Positions 9,554 to 28,574 of a stretch of DNA of 47,940 nt are shown one piece after another. How positions within the stretch are numbered: the stretch's first letter is position 1; every line of letters begins with the position of its first letter. The stretch covers positions 1 to 47,940 of the forward strand of contig NZ_JAFBID010000047.1 in the NCBI RefSeq assembly GCF_016811235.1, read 5' to 3'. A program made the position numbers and the translations under genes. The notes under the pieces were generated by a model that ran no database searches, was not told where the DNA came from, and saw only the letters and a program-made list of their open reading frames with translations. Source of the stretch: Microvirga arabica (lineage in GTDB: Bacteria; Pseudomonadota; Alphaproteobacteria; Rhizobiales; Beijerinckiaceae).

Positions 9554-9931
9554 ATGGCTGATCTTGCCAAGCTCGTTGACGATCTTTCGTCGCTGACCGT
9601 TCTCGAGGCCGCTGAGCTCTCGAAGATGCTCGAAGAGAAGTGGGGCGTTTCCGCCGCCGCTGCTGTTGCCGTTGCCGCTGCTCCTGGCGCTGGCGCCGGT
9701 GCTCCGGCTGCTGAAGAGCAGACCGAGTTCACGGTCGTTCTTGCCGCCGCCGGCGACAAGAAGATCGAGGTCATCAAGGAAGTCCGTGGCATCACGGGCC
9801 TGGGCCTGAAGGAAGCTAAGGACCTCGTCGAAGGTGCGCCGAAGCCTGTCAAGGAAGGCGTTGCCAAGGACGAAGCCGAGAAGATCAAGGCGACCCTCGA
9901 GAAGGTCGGCGCCAAGGTCGAGCTCAAGTAA
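9554..9931 (+). CDS. rplL: 50S ribosomal protein L7/L12
   Basis: A 125-residue stalk protein that recruits translation GTPases (EF-Tu and EF-G, also encoded here). The N-terminal dimerisation part is followed by an Ala/Gly/Pro-rich hinge (about 36-54) and the C-terminal domain with the conserved [10 protein letters not shown] and [12 protein letters not shown]. Length is typical. A hairpin-rich gap separates it from rpoB. Confidence 0.99.
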   Translation: MADLAKLVDDLSSLTVLEAAELSKMLEEKWGVSAAAAVAVAAAPGAGAGAPAAEEQTEFTVVLAAAGDKKIEVIKEVRGITGLGLKEAKDLVEGAPKPVKEGVAKDEAEKIKATLEKVGAKVELK

Positions 9932-9933
9932 TT

Positions 9934-10107
9934 CTGCGGCCGTCACGGCCGCAGGGTTACCCCCGAGAAATCGGGGCTCAAAACACACGGTCCCAGGCAT
10001 TTTCGCTTGGGGCCGTTGTGTCGTCAAAGAGGCCGGGCTTCTTTGACGGCGTTTAGACGGGCTCCCAGAGGGCCCTGCTTGATTCGAAAACCGGCGCTTT
10101 CCGCCGG
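9934..10107 (+). promoter_or_regulatory. Array of five hairpins in the rplL-rpoB gap
   Basis: Five successive stem-loops can be read: CTGCGGCCG/CGGCCGCAG (9934-9954); CCCCGA/TCGGGG with a GAAA loop (9961-9976); a 12-pair stem with two G-U pairs and loop ATTTTC (9987-10016); CGTCAAAGA/TCTTTGACG (10022-10048); and CCGGCG/CGCCGG (10091-10107). None has a long T run. In E. coli the same gap holds a partial terminator and an RNase III site that lower rpoBC expression relative to rplL. The same role is inferred here. Confidence 0.6.
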
Positions 10108-10171
10108 GCGGCTCATCCAGGGTCCCGATCCCGGGATTCTCGATTAGCCGTGTATGAGGAACGAGGTCCAG

Positions 10172-14302
<4,131 letters not shown>

Positions 14303-14327
14303 GCGCTACGCTTGAAGTTTGACGTTT

Positions 14328-14351
14328 GGCCGCGGCGATGATGCCGCGGCC
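14328..14351 (+). other. Hairpin in the rpoB-rpoC gap
   Basis: A nine-base perfect stem GGCCGCGGC/GCCGCGGCC with loop GATGAT, without a T run. It is probably an mRNA stability or processing element, since rpoB and rpoC must be cotranscribed. Confidence 0.5.
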
Positions 14352-14407
14352 CCATGCAATTGCCGGTGAGGGTGCTTATCTAGCGCCCTCCAGCTCAGGA
14401 GACGGCG

Positions 14408-18583
<4,176 letters not shown>

Positions 18584-18607
18584 CCGGCGAAGACATCGCA
18601 ACAATGG

Positions 18608-18633
18608 AAAGGCCGCCTCCGGGCGGCCTTTTT
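18608..18633 (+). terminator. Rho-independent terminator after rpoC
   Basis: The stem AAAGGCCGCC/GGCGGCCTTT with loop TCCG, followed by further T residues, lies 24 bases after the rpoC stop. The stop of the converging glycosyltransferase gene is 14 bases further on, so it may also end that transcript. Confidence 0.88.
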
Positions 18634-18646
18634 CGTGGGCGGGTGC

Positions 18647-20305
18647 TTAGGAACGCTCGTCTCTCGAGATAATCGTGAGCAGGCCGAGCTTCGCCAGCCA
18701 CAGGAGGGCTCTAACAGTCAGGGCAGGCGAGGAGTCCCGGTGCGCGGCAAGGACGTCCTGGACTGTCGCGCCCTGGCCAGCAGCCAGCTTCCACACTGCA
18801 CGAAGGAAGTCGGACGAGATGTCCGGCGACGCACTTACCAGAGAGGCCTTCAGGCTCAGCCGCTCCAGCACCTCGGTTTCATCTATGCCGGGGACCTGTG
18901 AAACGACATATTGGCTGGAGAAGGGGAGCGATGGAAAGCTGGCGAAGAGTTCGAACGGGTCCGGACGGGCCGACCAAAACCCGCGCATGGTTTCAGGGGA
19001 GGGCGCTTCCTGCCTGGCGTTTCTCAGCGCAGACAATTCGCGCCACAACTCCTCATAAGCCCTGACGATGACCTTCCAGTCGAAGCGCTCTCTGGCACGG
19101 GCTGCTCCGTTCGCGCCCATGCGGCGCCGCAGGTCTGGATCGGCGGCGAGCCGCTCGAAGGCTGCCGCTGTGGCATCGATGTCTACCGCGACAGCAGTCG
19201 AGGCCTGGCCGATGTAGGAATCGTAAGTGTCGACCTCTAGCGCATGGCGCGTGGCAAGACGCTGGCCCGAGCCGGGGGGCGCAGCCATGGTCGGAACGGC
19301 AAATCCGTCGATGCCGTTCCTGACGGTGTCCTTATACCCGTCCCAATCGGTCACCACCACGGGCAGCCCGGCCGCCATGGCCTCGATGGGCGTGAGGCCG
19401 AAGGTCTCCTGAATGTTGTCGGACAGGGAGCAGAACACGTCTGCGGCCGCCCAGGCCGTATCCCGGACGTCATTGATGCGGCCGTCGAGGACGATGGACC
19501 GTACGGACGGGCAGAGCTTGGCTCGCGCCTCCGAGAAGGCCTGCGCAATCTGATCGTTGGCCGTCCAACCGCACTCGATCAGCACGACGCGATGGCGGCG
19601 GGCCAGCCGCTCCAGAGCCAGGTACATGGGGGTCGGATTGGCCTTGGCATGAAAGGACAGGCGCCCGAGGAACAGCACCACGAAATCACCCGGCTCGACG
19701 CCGAGGGATGAACGCGCTTCGTCCCTGCGCTCCAGCCGCCGCGCTTGAGCCTCGCAGTCCACGCCGAGAGGAATCACCGGAAGTTGCGGCCTGATGAAGC
19801 GGGTTGCGCCCAGGCGCCGCGACAGGTGATCTTCCTGGCCGGCGAACAGGGTCTCGATCACCGCCCGTGAAGCGGTCGACGTGCAGATGATCGCATCCCA
19901 GGGCTGTACCGCGGCCGCAAGAAGCGAGGTGAGCCCATCCATGGCGCGCGCCGAGGAGAGGGTGTGATTCACCCCGCACAGGCTCCAGGACCTCGGTCCG
20001 TGAAGCTCCCGCTGCCACGTTTGCGCTGCGTTGATCGGGCTGGGCGTGAAGAGGCAGCCAACCTGCCTGAGAGCGCCGGCCTTTGCAGGTACGATGAAGC
20101 GCGGCGAGCTCTCCGGGCGGAAGTTCTTGATGAAGTCGCAGAATTCGCCGCCGGCCTTAGCATTGCCGACATATCCGACAGGAGCATCATGGGAGGAATG
20201 GCGGGCGAAGGCCGAGAGGAAGCCATGACGGGCGAAGTGGCGGCCCATCGCTTTACCATGGGTCACATCATAGGCCTCTGCCTCAAAGTGAATCGCCGCC
20301 GTCAC
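18647..20305 (-). CDS. GT4-family glycosyltransferase with extra C-terminal domain
   Basis: A 552-residue GT-B glycosyltransferase. The second Rossmann domain shows VVLFLGRLSFHAKANP (about 209-224), followed by the E-x7-E signature Glu300...Glu308 within ETFGLTPIEAMAAGLPVV; these bind the sugar nucleotide. Residues from about 440 form an additional region. Its end (DFLRAVWKLAAGQG to LLWLAKLGLLTI) looks like a small helical or winged-helix domain. The GTG at 20305 is chosen because AGGAG lies six bases upstream; an ATG 22 codons earlier has no such site. No signal peptide is seen, so it is probably cytoplasmic. Acceptor and sugar are unknown. It is opposite in strand to everything around it and sits between rpoC and rpsL. 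Confidence 0.85.
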   Translation of the reverse strand: MTAAIHFEAEAYDVTHGKAMGRHFARHGFLSAFARHSSHDAPVGYVGNAKAGGEFCDFIKNFRPESSPRFIVPAKAGALRQVGCLFTPSPINAAQTWQRELHGPRSWSLCGVNHTLSSARAMDGLTSLLAAAVQPWDAIICTSTASRAVIETLFAGQEDHLSRRLGATRFIRPQLPVIPLGVDCEAQARRLERRDEARSSLGVEPGDFVVLFLGRLSFHAKANPTPMYLALERLARRHRVVLIECGWTANDQIAQAFSEARAKLCPSVRSIVLDGRINDVRDTAWAAADVFCSLSDNIQETFGLTPIEAMAAGLPVVVTDWDGYKDTVRNGIDGFAVPTMAAPPGSGQRLATRHALEVDTYDSYIGQASTAVAVDIDATAAAFERLAADPDLRRRMGANGAARARERFDWKVIVRAYEELWRELSALRNARQEAPSPETMRGFWSARPDPFELFASFPSLPFSSQYVVSQVPGIDETEVLERLSLKASLVSASPDISSDFLRAVWKLAAGQGATVQDVLAAHRDSSPALTVRALLWLAKLGLLTIISRDERS

Positions 20306-20433
20306 CGCTCGCTCCTCTTCCTCGCTGCTACTCCATAACCTTGTGCCGGGTGGGAAGAAACACATATACAAACGACAGGCCCGGCTGAATCCCGTCGTTT
20401 GGGAGAGCCTTTCTGAGACGTTACCGAAAAGTG

Positions 20434-20462
20434 TTGACTTTGCGCGACTCGGGCGCTAGAGA
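20434..20462 (+). promoter_or_regulatory. Putative promoter of the str operon (rpsL-rpsG-fusA-tuf)
   Basis: TTGACT (20434-20439), a 17-base spacer, then TAGAGA (20457-20462). The -35 box is close to consensus, and a CTAGA-type -10 is common in strong alphaproteobacterial promoters. The transcript would carry a leader of nearly 290 bases before rpsL. Confidence 0.55.
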
Positions 20463-20497
20463 GACCGGACTTTCCGGCTGGCCGTAGGTTTTCGCCA

Positions 20498-20518
20498 GTC
20501 GAAGCGCCTAGCTTCGAC
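20498..20518 (+). promoter_or_regulatory. Perfect hairpin in the rpsL leader
   Basis: GTCGAAGC/GCTTCGAC with a five-base loop (GCCTA), located about 30 bases after the predicted transcription start. It may be a binding site for a regulatory ribosomal protein or an RNA stabiliser; the role is inferred. Confidence 0.45.
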
Positions 20519-20553
20519 GGATGCCACCTAAACGCTGCCGAACTCAACCTTGA

Positions 20554-20567
20554 CTGACACTTGTCAG
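20554..20567. promoter_or_regulatory. Operator-like palindrome in the rpsL leader
   Basis: CTGACA-CT-TGTCAG is a perfect inverted repeat with six-base arms. It overlaps a second TTGACT (20550-20555) that could be a -35 box, though no good -10 follows. It could be a protein-binding operator; it may also be chance. Confidence 0.35.
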
Positions 20568-20757
20568 ATTTAGGGCACGACCGCGGTCTTAACATCGTGG
20601 TCCTCTGCAATCGCACCGCGCCAGGGGCTTACCAAAGTCAATGGCGTGGCTTCGTTTTGTGCAACCTAAAAGGGTCCGCAGAAGCGAAGGGCGGCGTTCA
20701 ACCGTTGAAGACACATTCATGGCCACCTGCCGGGTGGCCGGTCAAAGAGGGCACAGG

Positions 20758-21129
20758 ATGCCAACGATCTCTCAGCTGATCCGCAAGCCGCGGACTGCGC
20801 AAAAGAGCCGGAATAAGGTTCCCGCGCTTGAGGCCTGCCCGCAGAAGCGTGGCGTGTGCACGCGCGTTTATACGACGACCCCGAAGAAGCCGAACTCGGC
20901 TCTGCGTAAGGTCGCCAAGGTTCGTCTGACGAACGGTTTCGAAGTCATCGGGTACATCCCGGGTGAGGGTCACAACCTTCAGGAGCACTCCGTGGTCATG
21001 ATCCGCGGCGGCCGCGTGAAGGACCTTCCGGGTGTCCGTTATCACATCCTCCGCGGTGTCCTCGACACCCAGGGCGTGAAGAATCGTAAGCAGCGTCGTT
21101 CGAAGTACGGCGCGAAGCGGCCGAAGTAA
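20758..21129 (+). CDS. rpsL: 30S ribosomal protein S12
   Basis: A 123-residue decoding-centre protein. Lys43 (in [13 protein letters not shown]) and Lys88 (in GGRVKDLPG), the main streptomycin-resistance sites, are wild type, as is Asp89, the usual methylthiolation site. The ATG at 20758 follows AGAGGGCACAGG and gives the standard length. It is the first gene of the str operon, with rpsG 33 bases downstream. Confidence 0.99.
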   Translation: MPTISQLIRKPRTAQKSRNKVPALEACPQKRGVCTRVYTTTPKKPNSALRKVAKVRLTNGFEVIGYIPGEGHNLQEHSVVMIRGGRVKDLPGVRYHILRGVLDTQGVKNRKQRRSKYGAKRPK

Positions 21130-21162
21130 GCCGTCAACTGTATTTGAGGTCGGAGCCAGCTC

Positions 21163-21633
21163 ATGTCCCGCCGCCATAGTGCCGAGAAGCGTGAGATCAT
21201 CCCGGACGCCAAGTTCGGCGATATCGTCGTCACGAAGTTCATGAATTCCATCATGTACGACGGCAAGAAGTCCGCTGCCGAGAGCATCGTCTACGGTGCG
21301 TTCGACAGCATCGAAAGCCGCGCCAAGGCGAACCCGCTCGAGGTCTTCAAACAGGCCCTCGACAACGTCGCTCCGGCGATCGAGGTCCGCTCCCGCCGCG
21401 TCGGCGGCGCGACCTACCAGGTCCCAGTCGAGGTTCGTACCGAGCGCCGTCAGGCTCTCGCGATCCGCTGGATCATCCAGGCCGCTCGCGGCCGCAACGA
21501 CAAGACCATGATCGAGCGTCTCTCCGCAGAGCTGCTCGATGCCTCGAACAACCGCGGCAATGCCGTGAAGAAGCGCGAAGACACCCACCGTATGGCGGAA
21601 GCCAACCGTGCGTTCTCGCATTACCGCTGGTAA
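21163..21633 (+). CDS. rpsG: 30S ribosomal protein S7
   Basis: A 156-residue assembly protein of the small-subunit head. It starts [12 protein letters not shown] and contains [12 protein letters not shown]; the C-terminus ([10 protein letters not shown]) is typical of alphaproteobacteria. In E. coli S7 represses the str operon by binding the rpsL-rpsG gap. Here that gap is only 33 bases, so such control, if it exists, would need another site. Confidence 0.99.
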   Translation: MSRRHSAEKREIIPDAKFGDIVVTKFMNSIMYDGKKSAAESIVYGAFDSIESRAKANPLEVFKQALDNVAPAIEVRSRRVGGATYQVPVEVRTERRQALAIRWIIQAARGRNDKTMIERLSAELLDASNNRGNAVKKREDTHRMAEANRAFSHYRW

Positions 21634-21652
21634 AGGTCTGAGGAGCTGAGCG

Positions 21653-23728
21653 ATGCCCCGCACGCACGCGATTGAGGACTACCGCAACTTCGGCATCATG
21701 GCCCACATCGATGCCGGCAAGACCACCACGACCGAGCGCATCCTTTACTACACCGGTAAGTCCCACAAAATCGGTGAAGTGCACGAGGGTGCCGCCACCA
21801 TGGACTGGATGGAGCAGGAGCAGGAGCGTGGCATCACGATCACGTCCGCTGCGACCACCTGCTTCTGGCGCGACAAGCGCCTGAACATCATCGACACCCC
21901 CGGCCACGTCGACTTCACCATCGAAGTCGAGCGTTCCCTGCGTGTGCTCGACGGCGCCGTCTGCGTTCTCGACGGAAACCAGGGCGTCGAGCCCCAGACC
22001 GAGACCGTGTGGCGCCAGGCCGACAAGTACGACGTTCCCCGTGTCGTGTTCGTCAACAAAATGGACAAGACCGGCGCGAATTTCTTCAACTGCGTCGACG
22101 ACATCATCAAGCGCGTGGCCGGCAAGCCCGTCTGCCTTCAGATCCCGATCGGGGCTGAGAGCGACTTCAAGGGCATGGTCGATCTGATCAAGATGAAGGC
22201 CCTGATCTGGTCCGGCGAGGCGCTCGGCGCCAATTTCGACGAAGTCGAGATCCCGGCTGAACTCAAGGACCAGGCCCTTGAGTATCGCGGCAAGCTCGTT
22301 GAAGCTGCTGTCGAGATGGACGACGAGGCCATGATGGCCTATCTGGACGGCCAGGAGCCGGACGAGGCGACCCTGCGCCGCCTGATCCGTACGGCCGTGC
22401 AGCGTCGCGCCTTCCACCCGGTGCTCTGCGGCTCCGCTTTCAAGAACAAAGGCGTTCAGCCCCTGCTCGACGCCGTTGTGGACTTCCTGCCGTCCCCGGC
22501 AGACCGTGAGGCTATCCAGGGTATCGACTTCAAGACCGAAGAGCCGACAACTCGTCTGCCGAAGGACGACGAAGGCTTCTCCATGCTCGCCTTCAAGATC
22601 ATGGACGACCCCTTCGTGGGCACCATCACCTTCTGCCGCGTCTACTCGGGCAAGGTAAACGCCGGTGAGACTCTGCTCAACTCGTCTCGCGACAAGAAAG
22701 AGCGCGTCGGCCGCATGCTGCTAATGCATGCGAACAACCGCGAGGACATCAAGGAAGCCTATGCGGGCGACATCGTCGCTCTCGCGGGCCTCAAGGAAGT
22801 CCGCACCGGTGACACGCTGTGCGATCCGGCTAAGCCTGTGATCCTGGAGCGCATGGAGTTCCCGGAGCCGGTGATCGAAATCGCCATCGAGCCGAAGTCG
22901 AAGGCCGACCAGGAGAAGCTGGGCCTCGCCCTGTCGAAGCTGGCCGCCGAGGACCCGTCCTTCCGCGTCTCCACCGACCAGGAGTCGGGCCAGACGATCC
23001 TGAAGGGCATGGGCGAGCTTCACCTCGACATCAAGGTCGACATTCTCCGTCGTACCTACAAGGTCGATGCGAATATCGGTGCTCCGCAGGTTGCCTATCG
23101 CGAAACGGTCACGAAGAAGGCCGAGATCGACTACACCCACAAGAAGCAGACCGGCGGTACGGGCCAGTTCGCCCGCGTCAAGATCGTCGTTCAGCCGAAC
23201 GAGCAGGGCGCAGGCTTCGCCTTCGAGTCGAAGATCGTCGGCGGCGCGGTGCCGAAGGAGTACATCCCGGGCGTCGAGAAGGGCCTGCAGTCGGTCGTGG
23301 GTGCTGGCGTCGTCGCCGGCTTCCCGGTGGTCGACCTCAAGGTCGAGCTCATCGACGGTGCCTTCCACGAAGTCGACTCGTCGGCCCTGGCCTTCGAAAT
23401 CGCCTCCCGTGCGGCTCTCCGTGAAGCCCTCCAGAAGGGCGGTTCGGTTCTGCTCGAGCCGGTGATGAAGGTCGAGGTCACGACTCCGGAAGACTACACG
23501 GGTTCGGTGATCGGCGATCTGAACTCCCGCCGTGGTCAGATCCAGGGTCAGGACATGCGCGGCAACGCCGTGGTCATCAACGCGATGGTCCCGCTCGCCA
23601 ACATGTTCGGCTACGTCAACACCCTGCGCGGCATGAGCCAGGGTCGTGCGAGCTACACCATGCAGTTCGACCACTACGAGCAGGTGCCGTCGAACGTGGC
23701 TGCCGAGGTTCAGGCGAAGTACGCCTGA
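21653..23728 (+). CDS. fusA: Elongation factor G
   Basis: A 691-residue translocase GTPase. The P-loop is AHIDAGKTT (17-25), with [10 protein letters not shown] (switch I), DTPGHVDF (switch II) and NKMDKTGA. The C-terminal domains IV-V contain [11 protein letters not shown] and [14 protein letters not shown] lies before the ATG. It is cotranscribed with rpsG (19-base gap) and followed by the second tuf. Confidence 0.99.
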   Translation: MPRTHAIEDYRNFGIMAHIDAGKTTTTERILYYTGKSHKIGEVHEGAATMDWMEQEQERGITITSAATTCFWRDKRLNIIDTPGHVDFTIEVERSLRVLDGAVCVLDGNQGVEPQTETVWRQADKYDVPRVVFVNKMDKTGANFFNCVDDIIKRVAGKPVCLQIPIGAESDFKGMVDLIKMKALIWSGEALGANFDEVEIPAELKDQALEYRGKLVEAAVEMDDEAMMAYLDGQEPDEATLRRLIRTAVQRRAFHPVLCGSAFKNKGVQPLLDAVVDFLPSPADREAIQGIDFKTEEPTTRLPKDDEGFSMLAFKIMDDPFVGTITFCRVYSGKVNAGETLLNSSRDKKERVGRMLLMHANNREDIKEAYAGDIVALAGLKEVRTGDTLCDPAKPVILERMEFPEPVIEIAIEPKSKADQEKLGLALSKLAAEDPSFRVSTDQESGQTILKGMGELHLDIKVDILRRTYKVDANIGAPQVAYRETVTKKAEIDYTHKKQTGGTGQFARVKIVVQPNEQGAGFAFESKIVGGAVPKEYIPGVEKGLQSVVGAGVVAGFPVVDLKVELIDGAFHEVDSSALAFEIASRAALREALQKGGSVLLEPVMKVEVTTPEDYTGSVIGDLNSRRGQIQGQDMRGNAVVINAMVPLANMFGYVNTLRGMSQGRASYTMQFDHYEQVPSNVAAEVQAKYA

Positions 23729-23772
23729 ACCCACTAAGCGAAATTTGAACGATCAAAGGAACGGGTGCCACG

Positions 23773-24963
<1,191 letters not shown>

Positions 24964-24984
24964 TTTTTTAGAGGATCAAAGGAC

Positions 24985-25010
24985 AGCGGCCGGGTTACGG
25001 CTCGGCCGCT
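24985..25010 (+). terminator. Hairpin between tuf and rpsJ (possible attenuator)
   Basis: AGCGGCCG/CGGCCGCT with a ten-base loop, followed by TCCCTTGTT rather than a clean T run. It marks the border between the str and S10 operons. Read-through into rpsJ is likely, because no obvious promoter fits in the 22 bases before rpsJ. Confidence 0.4.
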
Positions 25011-25032
25011 TCCCTTGTTGAATGGATAAGCC

Positions 25033-25341
<309 letters not shown>

Positions 25342-25388
25342 GCCGTTTGGCTAGGAGCTTTCGGTAGACACGCCGAGAGGATACGCAC

Positions 25389-26117
25389 ATGCGCTCAGGC
25401 GTCATTGCACAGAAAGTCGGGATGACCCGCATCTTCACGGATGCCGGCGAACACATCCCCGTCACGGTTCTGAAGGTCGACAGCTGCCAGGTCGTCGCCC
25501 ACCGAACCAAGGAAAAGAACGGCTACACCGCGCTGCAGGTCGGCGTCGGCAAGGCCAAGGTGAAGAACGTTTCGAAGGCCGAGCGCGGCAATTTTGCCAT
25601 CGCCAAGGTCGAGCCGAAGCGCAAGCTCGCGGAGTTCCGCGTCTCCGAGGATGCTGTCATCCCGGTCGGCGCAGAGATCACCGCTGATCACTTCATTGCC
25701 GGTCAGTTCGTGGACGTCACGGGCATCACCACCGGTAAGGGCTTCGCGGGCGGCATGAAGCGCTGGAACTTCGGCGGACTGCGCGCCACGCACGGCGTGT
25801 CGGTCTCCCACCGCTCGATCGGTTCGACCGGCGGACGCCAGGATCCGGGCAAGACGTTCAAGAACAAGAAGATGCCGGGTCACTTGGGTGTCGAGCGCGT
25901 CACGACGCAGAACCTGCGCGTTGTGTCGACCGACGTCGAGCGCGGTCTGATCCTCGTCGAAGGCGCCGTTCCCGGCGTTGCCGGCGGCTGGATCTTCGTC
26001 CGCGACGCGGTGAAGCGCAAGCTGCCTGCCGAAGTGCCGATGCCCGGCAAGTTCCGCACGGCCAACGATGCTGCGCCGGCCGCCCAGGCTGAGCAGGCCC
26101 AAGAGGAGAATGCGTGA
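25389..26117 (+). CDS. rplC: 50S ribosomal protein L3
   Basis: A 242-residue protein near the peptidyl-transferase centre. The [18 protein letters not shown] segment contains the glutamine usually methylated by PrmB. It is longer than E. coli L3 (209) because of a C-terminal tail rich in Ala, Gln and Glu. Its TGA stop shares one base with the ATG of rplD (TGATG), so the two are translationally coupled. Confidence 0.99.
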   Translation: MRSGVIAQKVGMTRIFTDAGEHIPVTVLKVDSCQVVAHRTKEKNGYTALQVGVGKAKVKNVSKAERGNFAIAKVEPKRKLAEFRVSEDAVIPVGAEITADHFIAGQFVDVTGITTGKGFAGGMKRWNFGGLRATHGVSVSHRSIGSTGGRQDPGKTFKNKKMPGHLGVERVTTQNLRVVSTDVERGLILVEGAVPGVAGGWIFVRDAVKRKLPAEVPMPGKFRTANDAAPAAQAEQAQEENA

Positions 26118-26737
26118 TGAAACTTGATGTCACCACGCTTGAGGGCAACACCGCAGGTTCGGTCGACCTGAACGAGGCCATCTTTGGTCTCGAGCCGCGC
26201 GCCGATCTTCTGGCCCGTTGCGTCCGCTGGCAGCTCGCGAAGCGCCAGGCCGGCACGCACGCCGTGAAGAACCGCTCGCTCATCGATCGGACCACGAAGA
26301 AGGTCTACAAGCAGAAGGGCACCGGCAGCGCCCGCCACGGCGCCGCGAGCGCTCCCCAGTTCCGGGGTGGCGGTCGTGCCTTCGGTCCGCAGGTCCGCAG
26401 CCATGCGCACGACCTGCCCAAGAAGGTCCGCGCTCTCGCCCTGAAGCATGCGCTCTCGTCCAAGGCCAAGGATTCTTCCCTCGTTGTGATCGACGACGTG
26501 AAGCTCTCCGAGCCGAAGACGAAGGCTCTCGTCGAGCGCTTCGGCAAGCTCGGCCTCGGCAACGCCCTGATCATCGGCGGCGCTGAGATCGAGACGAACT
26601 TCCAGCGGGCTGCTCGCAACATCCCGAACATCGACGTCCTGCCGGTGCAGGGCATCAACGTCTATGACATCCTGCGTCGCGAGAAGCTCGTTCTCACGAA
26701 GTCGGCTGTCGATGCGCTGGAGGCGCGCTTCAAATGA
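26117..26737 (+). CDS. rplD: 50S ribosomal protein L4
   Basis: A 206-residue exit-tunnel protein; in E. coli it also represses the S10 operon. The tunnel loop is seen as [20 protein letters not shown]. The ATG overlapping the rplC stop is preferred to the GTG one codon earlier. Its stop overlaps the rplW start by four bases. Confidence 0.98.
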   Translation: MKLDVTTLEGNTAGSVDLNEAIFGLEPRADLLARCVRWQLAKRQAGTHAVKNRSLIDRTTKKVYKQKGTGSARHGAASAPQFRGGGRAFGPQVRSHAHDLPKKVRALALKHALSSKAKDSSLVVIDDVKLSEPKTKALVERFGKLGLGNALIIGGAEIETNFQRAARNIPNIDVLPVQGINVYDILRREKLVLTKSAVDALEARFK

Positions 26738-27030
26738 GCCTGGATCCGCGCCATTACGATGTGATCGTAAGCCCGGTCATCACCGAGAAGGCCACGGCCC
26801 TGTCCGAACAGAACAAGGTCGTCTTCAAGGTTAGACTGGATGCGACGAAGCCGCAGATCAAGGAAGCGGTTGAGAAGCTGTTCGATGTCAAGGTGAAGAG
26901 CGTGAATACGATCCTCACCAAAGGCAAAGTGAAGATGTTCCGCGGCACCCGCGGCCAGCGGTCGGACGTGAAGAAGGCGGTTGTAACCCTCGCTGAGGGC
27001 CAGACCATCGACGTCACGACGGGCCTCTGA
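26734..27030 (+). CDS. rplW: 50S ribosomal protein L23
   Basis: A 98-residue protein at the exit-tunnel rim, where signal recognition particle and trigger factor dock. PVITEKAT near the N-terminus and [14 protein letters not shown] are family marks. ATGA overlap with rplD indicates coupled translation. rplB follows after 20 bases. Confidence 0.99.
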   Translation: MSLDPRHYDVIVSPVITEKATALSEQNKVVFKVRLDATKPQIKEAVEKLFDVKVKSVNTILTKGKVKMFRGTRGQRSDVKKAVVTLAEGQTIDVTTGL

Positions 27031-27050
27031 TCGGTTGAGAGAGTGATCCG

Positions 27051-27887
27051 ATGGCTTTGAAAACATTCAAACCAATCACCCCCGGCCTGCGCCAGCTGGT
27101 GATCGTCGACCGCAGCGAGCTCTACAAGGGCAAGCCGGTCAAGAAGCTGACGGAGGGCAAGAGTTCCTCCGGCGGCCGCAACAACCTGGGTCGCGTGACC
27201 GTCCGCTTCCGTGGCGGTGGTCACAAGCGCACCCTGCGCCTGGTCGACTTCAAGCGTCGTGCCCGTCTGGGCGATGTGGCGACCGTGGAGCGGATCGAGT
27301 ACGATCCGAACCGCACCGCCTTCATCGCGCTCATCGGCTACGCTGACGGCGAGCAAGCCTACATCCTGGCACCGCAGCGTCTGGCTGTCGGCGATCAGGT
27401 GTCGGCCGGCGAGCAGGTCGACATCAAGCCGGGCAACGCAATGCCAATCGGCAACATGCCGGTGGGAACGATCATCCACAATGTGGAGCTGAAGGTCGGC
27501 AAGGGTGGCGCACTCGCCCGCTCCGCCGGCACCTACGCCCAGATCGTGGGTCGTGACCAGGGCTACGTGACGGTCCGCCTGAACTCCGGCGAGCAGCGTC
27601 TGGTCCATGGCCAGTGCTTCGCCAGCGTCGGTGCGGTGTCGAACCCGGACCACATGAACACCTCGATCGGTAAAGCTGGTCGTAACCGCTGGCTTGGCAA
27701 GCGTCCGCACAACCGCGGCGTTTCCATGAACCCGATCGACCACCCGCACGGTGGTGGTGAGGGCCGCACCTCCGGTGGTCGCCATCCGGTGTCCCCATGG
27801 GGCGTTCCGACCAAGGGCAAGAAAACCCGTTCGAACAAGCGGACCGACAAGTTCATCGTGTCGAGCCGTCACGCTCGGAAGAAGTAA
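27051..27887 (+). CDS. rplB: 50S ribosomal protein L2
   Basis: A 278-residue protein essential for subunit joining and peptidyl transfer. The segment [13 protein letters not shown] carries the conserved histidine close to the C-terminus, and GGGHKRTLR lies in the N-terminal OB-like part. Length is normal. It is 15 bases from rpsS. Confidence 0.99.
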   Translation: MALKTFKPITPGLRQLVIVDRSELYKGKPVKKLTEGKSSSGGRNNLGRVTVRFRGGGHKRTLRLVDFKRRARLGDVATVERIEYDPNRTAFIALIGYADGEQAYILAPQRLAVGDQVSAGEQVDIKPGNAMPIGNMPVGTIIHNVELKVGKGGALARSAGTYAQIVGRDQGYVTVRLNSGEQRLVHGQCFASVGAVSNPDHMNTSIGKAGRNRWLGKRPHNRGVSMNPIDHPHGGGEGRTSGGRHPVSPWGVPTKGKKTRSNKRTDKFIVSSRHARKK

Positions 27888-27902
27888 GGATAGAGGCACG
27901 TC

Positions 27903-28181
27903 ATGGCACGTTCGCTTTGGAAGGGTCCGTTCGTCGACGGCTACCTCCTCAAGAAGGCCGAGGCTGCCCGTTCCTCGGGCCGCAACGAGGTTATCAAGAT
28001 CTGGAGCCGCCGCTCCACGATCCTCCCGCAGTTTGTGGGCCTCACGTTCGGGGTCTACAACGGTCAGAAGCACATTCCCGTCAACGTGAGCGAGGAAATG
28101 GTGGGTCACAAGTTCGGCGAGTTCTCGCCGACCCGCACCTTCCACGGCCACGCGGCGGACAAGAAGGCGAAGAGGAAGTAA
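27903..28181 (+). CDS. rpsS: 30S ribosomal protein S19
   Basis: A 92-residue protein of the 30S head that binds 16S rRNA with S13. It starts [15 protein letters not shown] and contains [12 protein letters not shown] and the C-terminal [13 protein letters not shown]. Only one base separates its stop from the rplV start. Confidence 0.99.
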   Translation: MARSLWKGPFVDGYLLKKAEAARSSGRNEVIKIWSRRSTILPQFVGLTFGVYNGQKHIPVNVSEEMVGHKFGEFSPTRTFHGHAADKKAKRK

Positions 28182-28182
28182 G

Positions 28183-28563
28183 ATGGGTAAGGCCGCGACT
28201 CCTCGCGCACTGAGCGACACAGAGGCACAAGCCGTCGCTCGCATGCTGCGCGTCAGCCCCCAGAAGCTCAACCTTGTTGCGGCCCTTATCCGCGGCAAGA
28301 AGGTTTCTGCGGCTCTCGCCGATCTCGAGTTCTCCCGCAAGCGCATCGCTCGCGATGTGAAGAAGTGCCTCGAGAGCGCCATTGCCAACGCCGAGAACAA
28401 CCACAACCTCGATGTGGACGATCTCGTCGTCAGCCAGGCCTTCGTCGGCAAGGCGCTTGTCATGAAGCGCTTCCACGCCCGGGCCCGTGGCCGGGGTGCT
28501 CGTATCGAAAAGCCGTTCTCGAACCTCACGATCGTGGTTCGGGAAGTTGCCGAACAGGCATAA
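28183..28563 (+). CDS. rplV: 50S ribosomal protein L22
   Basis: A 126-residue protein lining the exit tunnel. [16 protein letters not shown] and the C-terminal beta-hairpin [11 protein letters not shown] are diagnostic; changes in that hairpin can give macrolide resistance, and no large indel is seen here. It has an N-terminal extension of about 15 residues relative to E. coli. Confidence 0.99.
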   Translation: MGKAATPRALSDTEAQAVARMLRVSPQKLNLVAALIRGKKVSAALADLEFSRKRIARDVKKCLESAIANAENNHNLDVDDLVVSQAFVGKALVMKRFHARARGRGARIEKPFSNLTIVVREVAEQA

Positions 28564-28574
28564 AGGAGAACCAG

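Larger units (their letters stand above)
20306..20757. other. Divergent control region between the glycosyltransferase and rpsL
   Basis: This 452-base gap has no supported gene. It holds the putative str-operon promoter (20434-20462) and several inverted repeats in the long rpsL leader, listed separately. A weak short hairpin CCGGA/TCCGG lies at 20465-20477. In-frame extension of rpsL upstream to 20641 is possible but has no family similarity. Confidence 0.6.
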
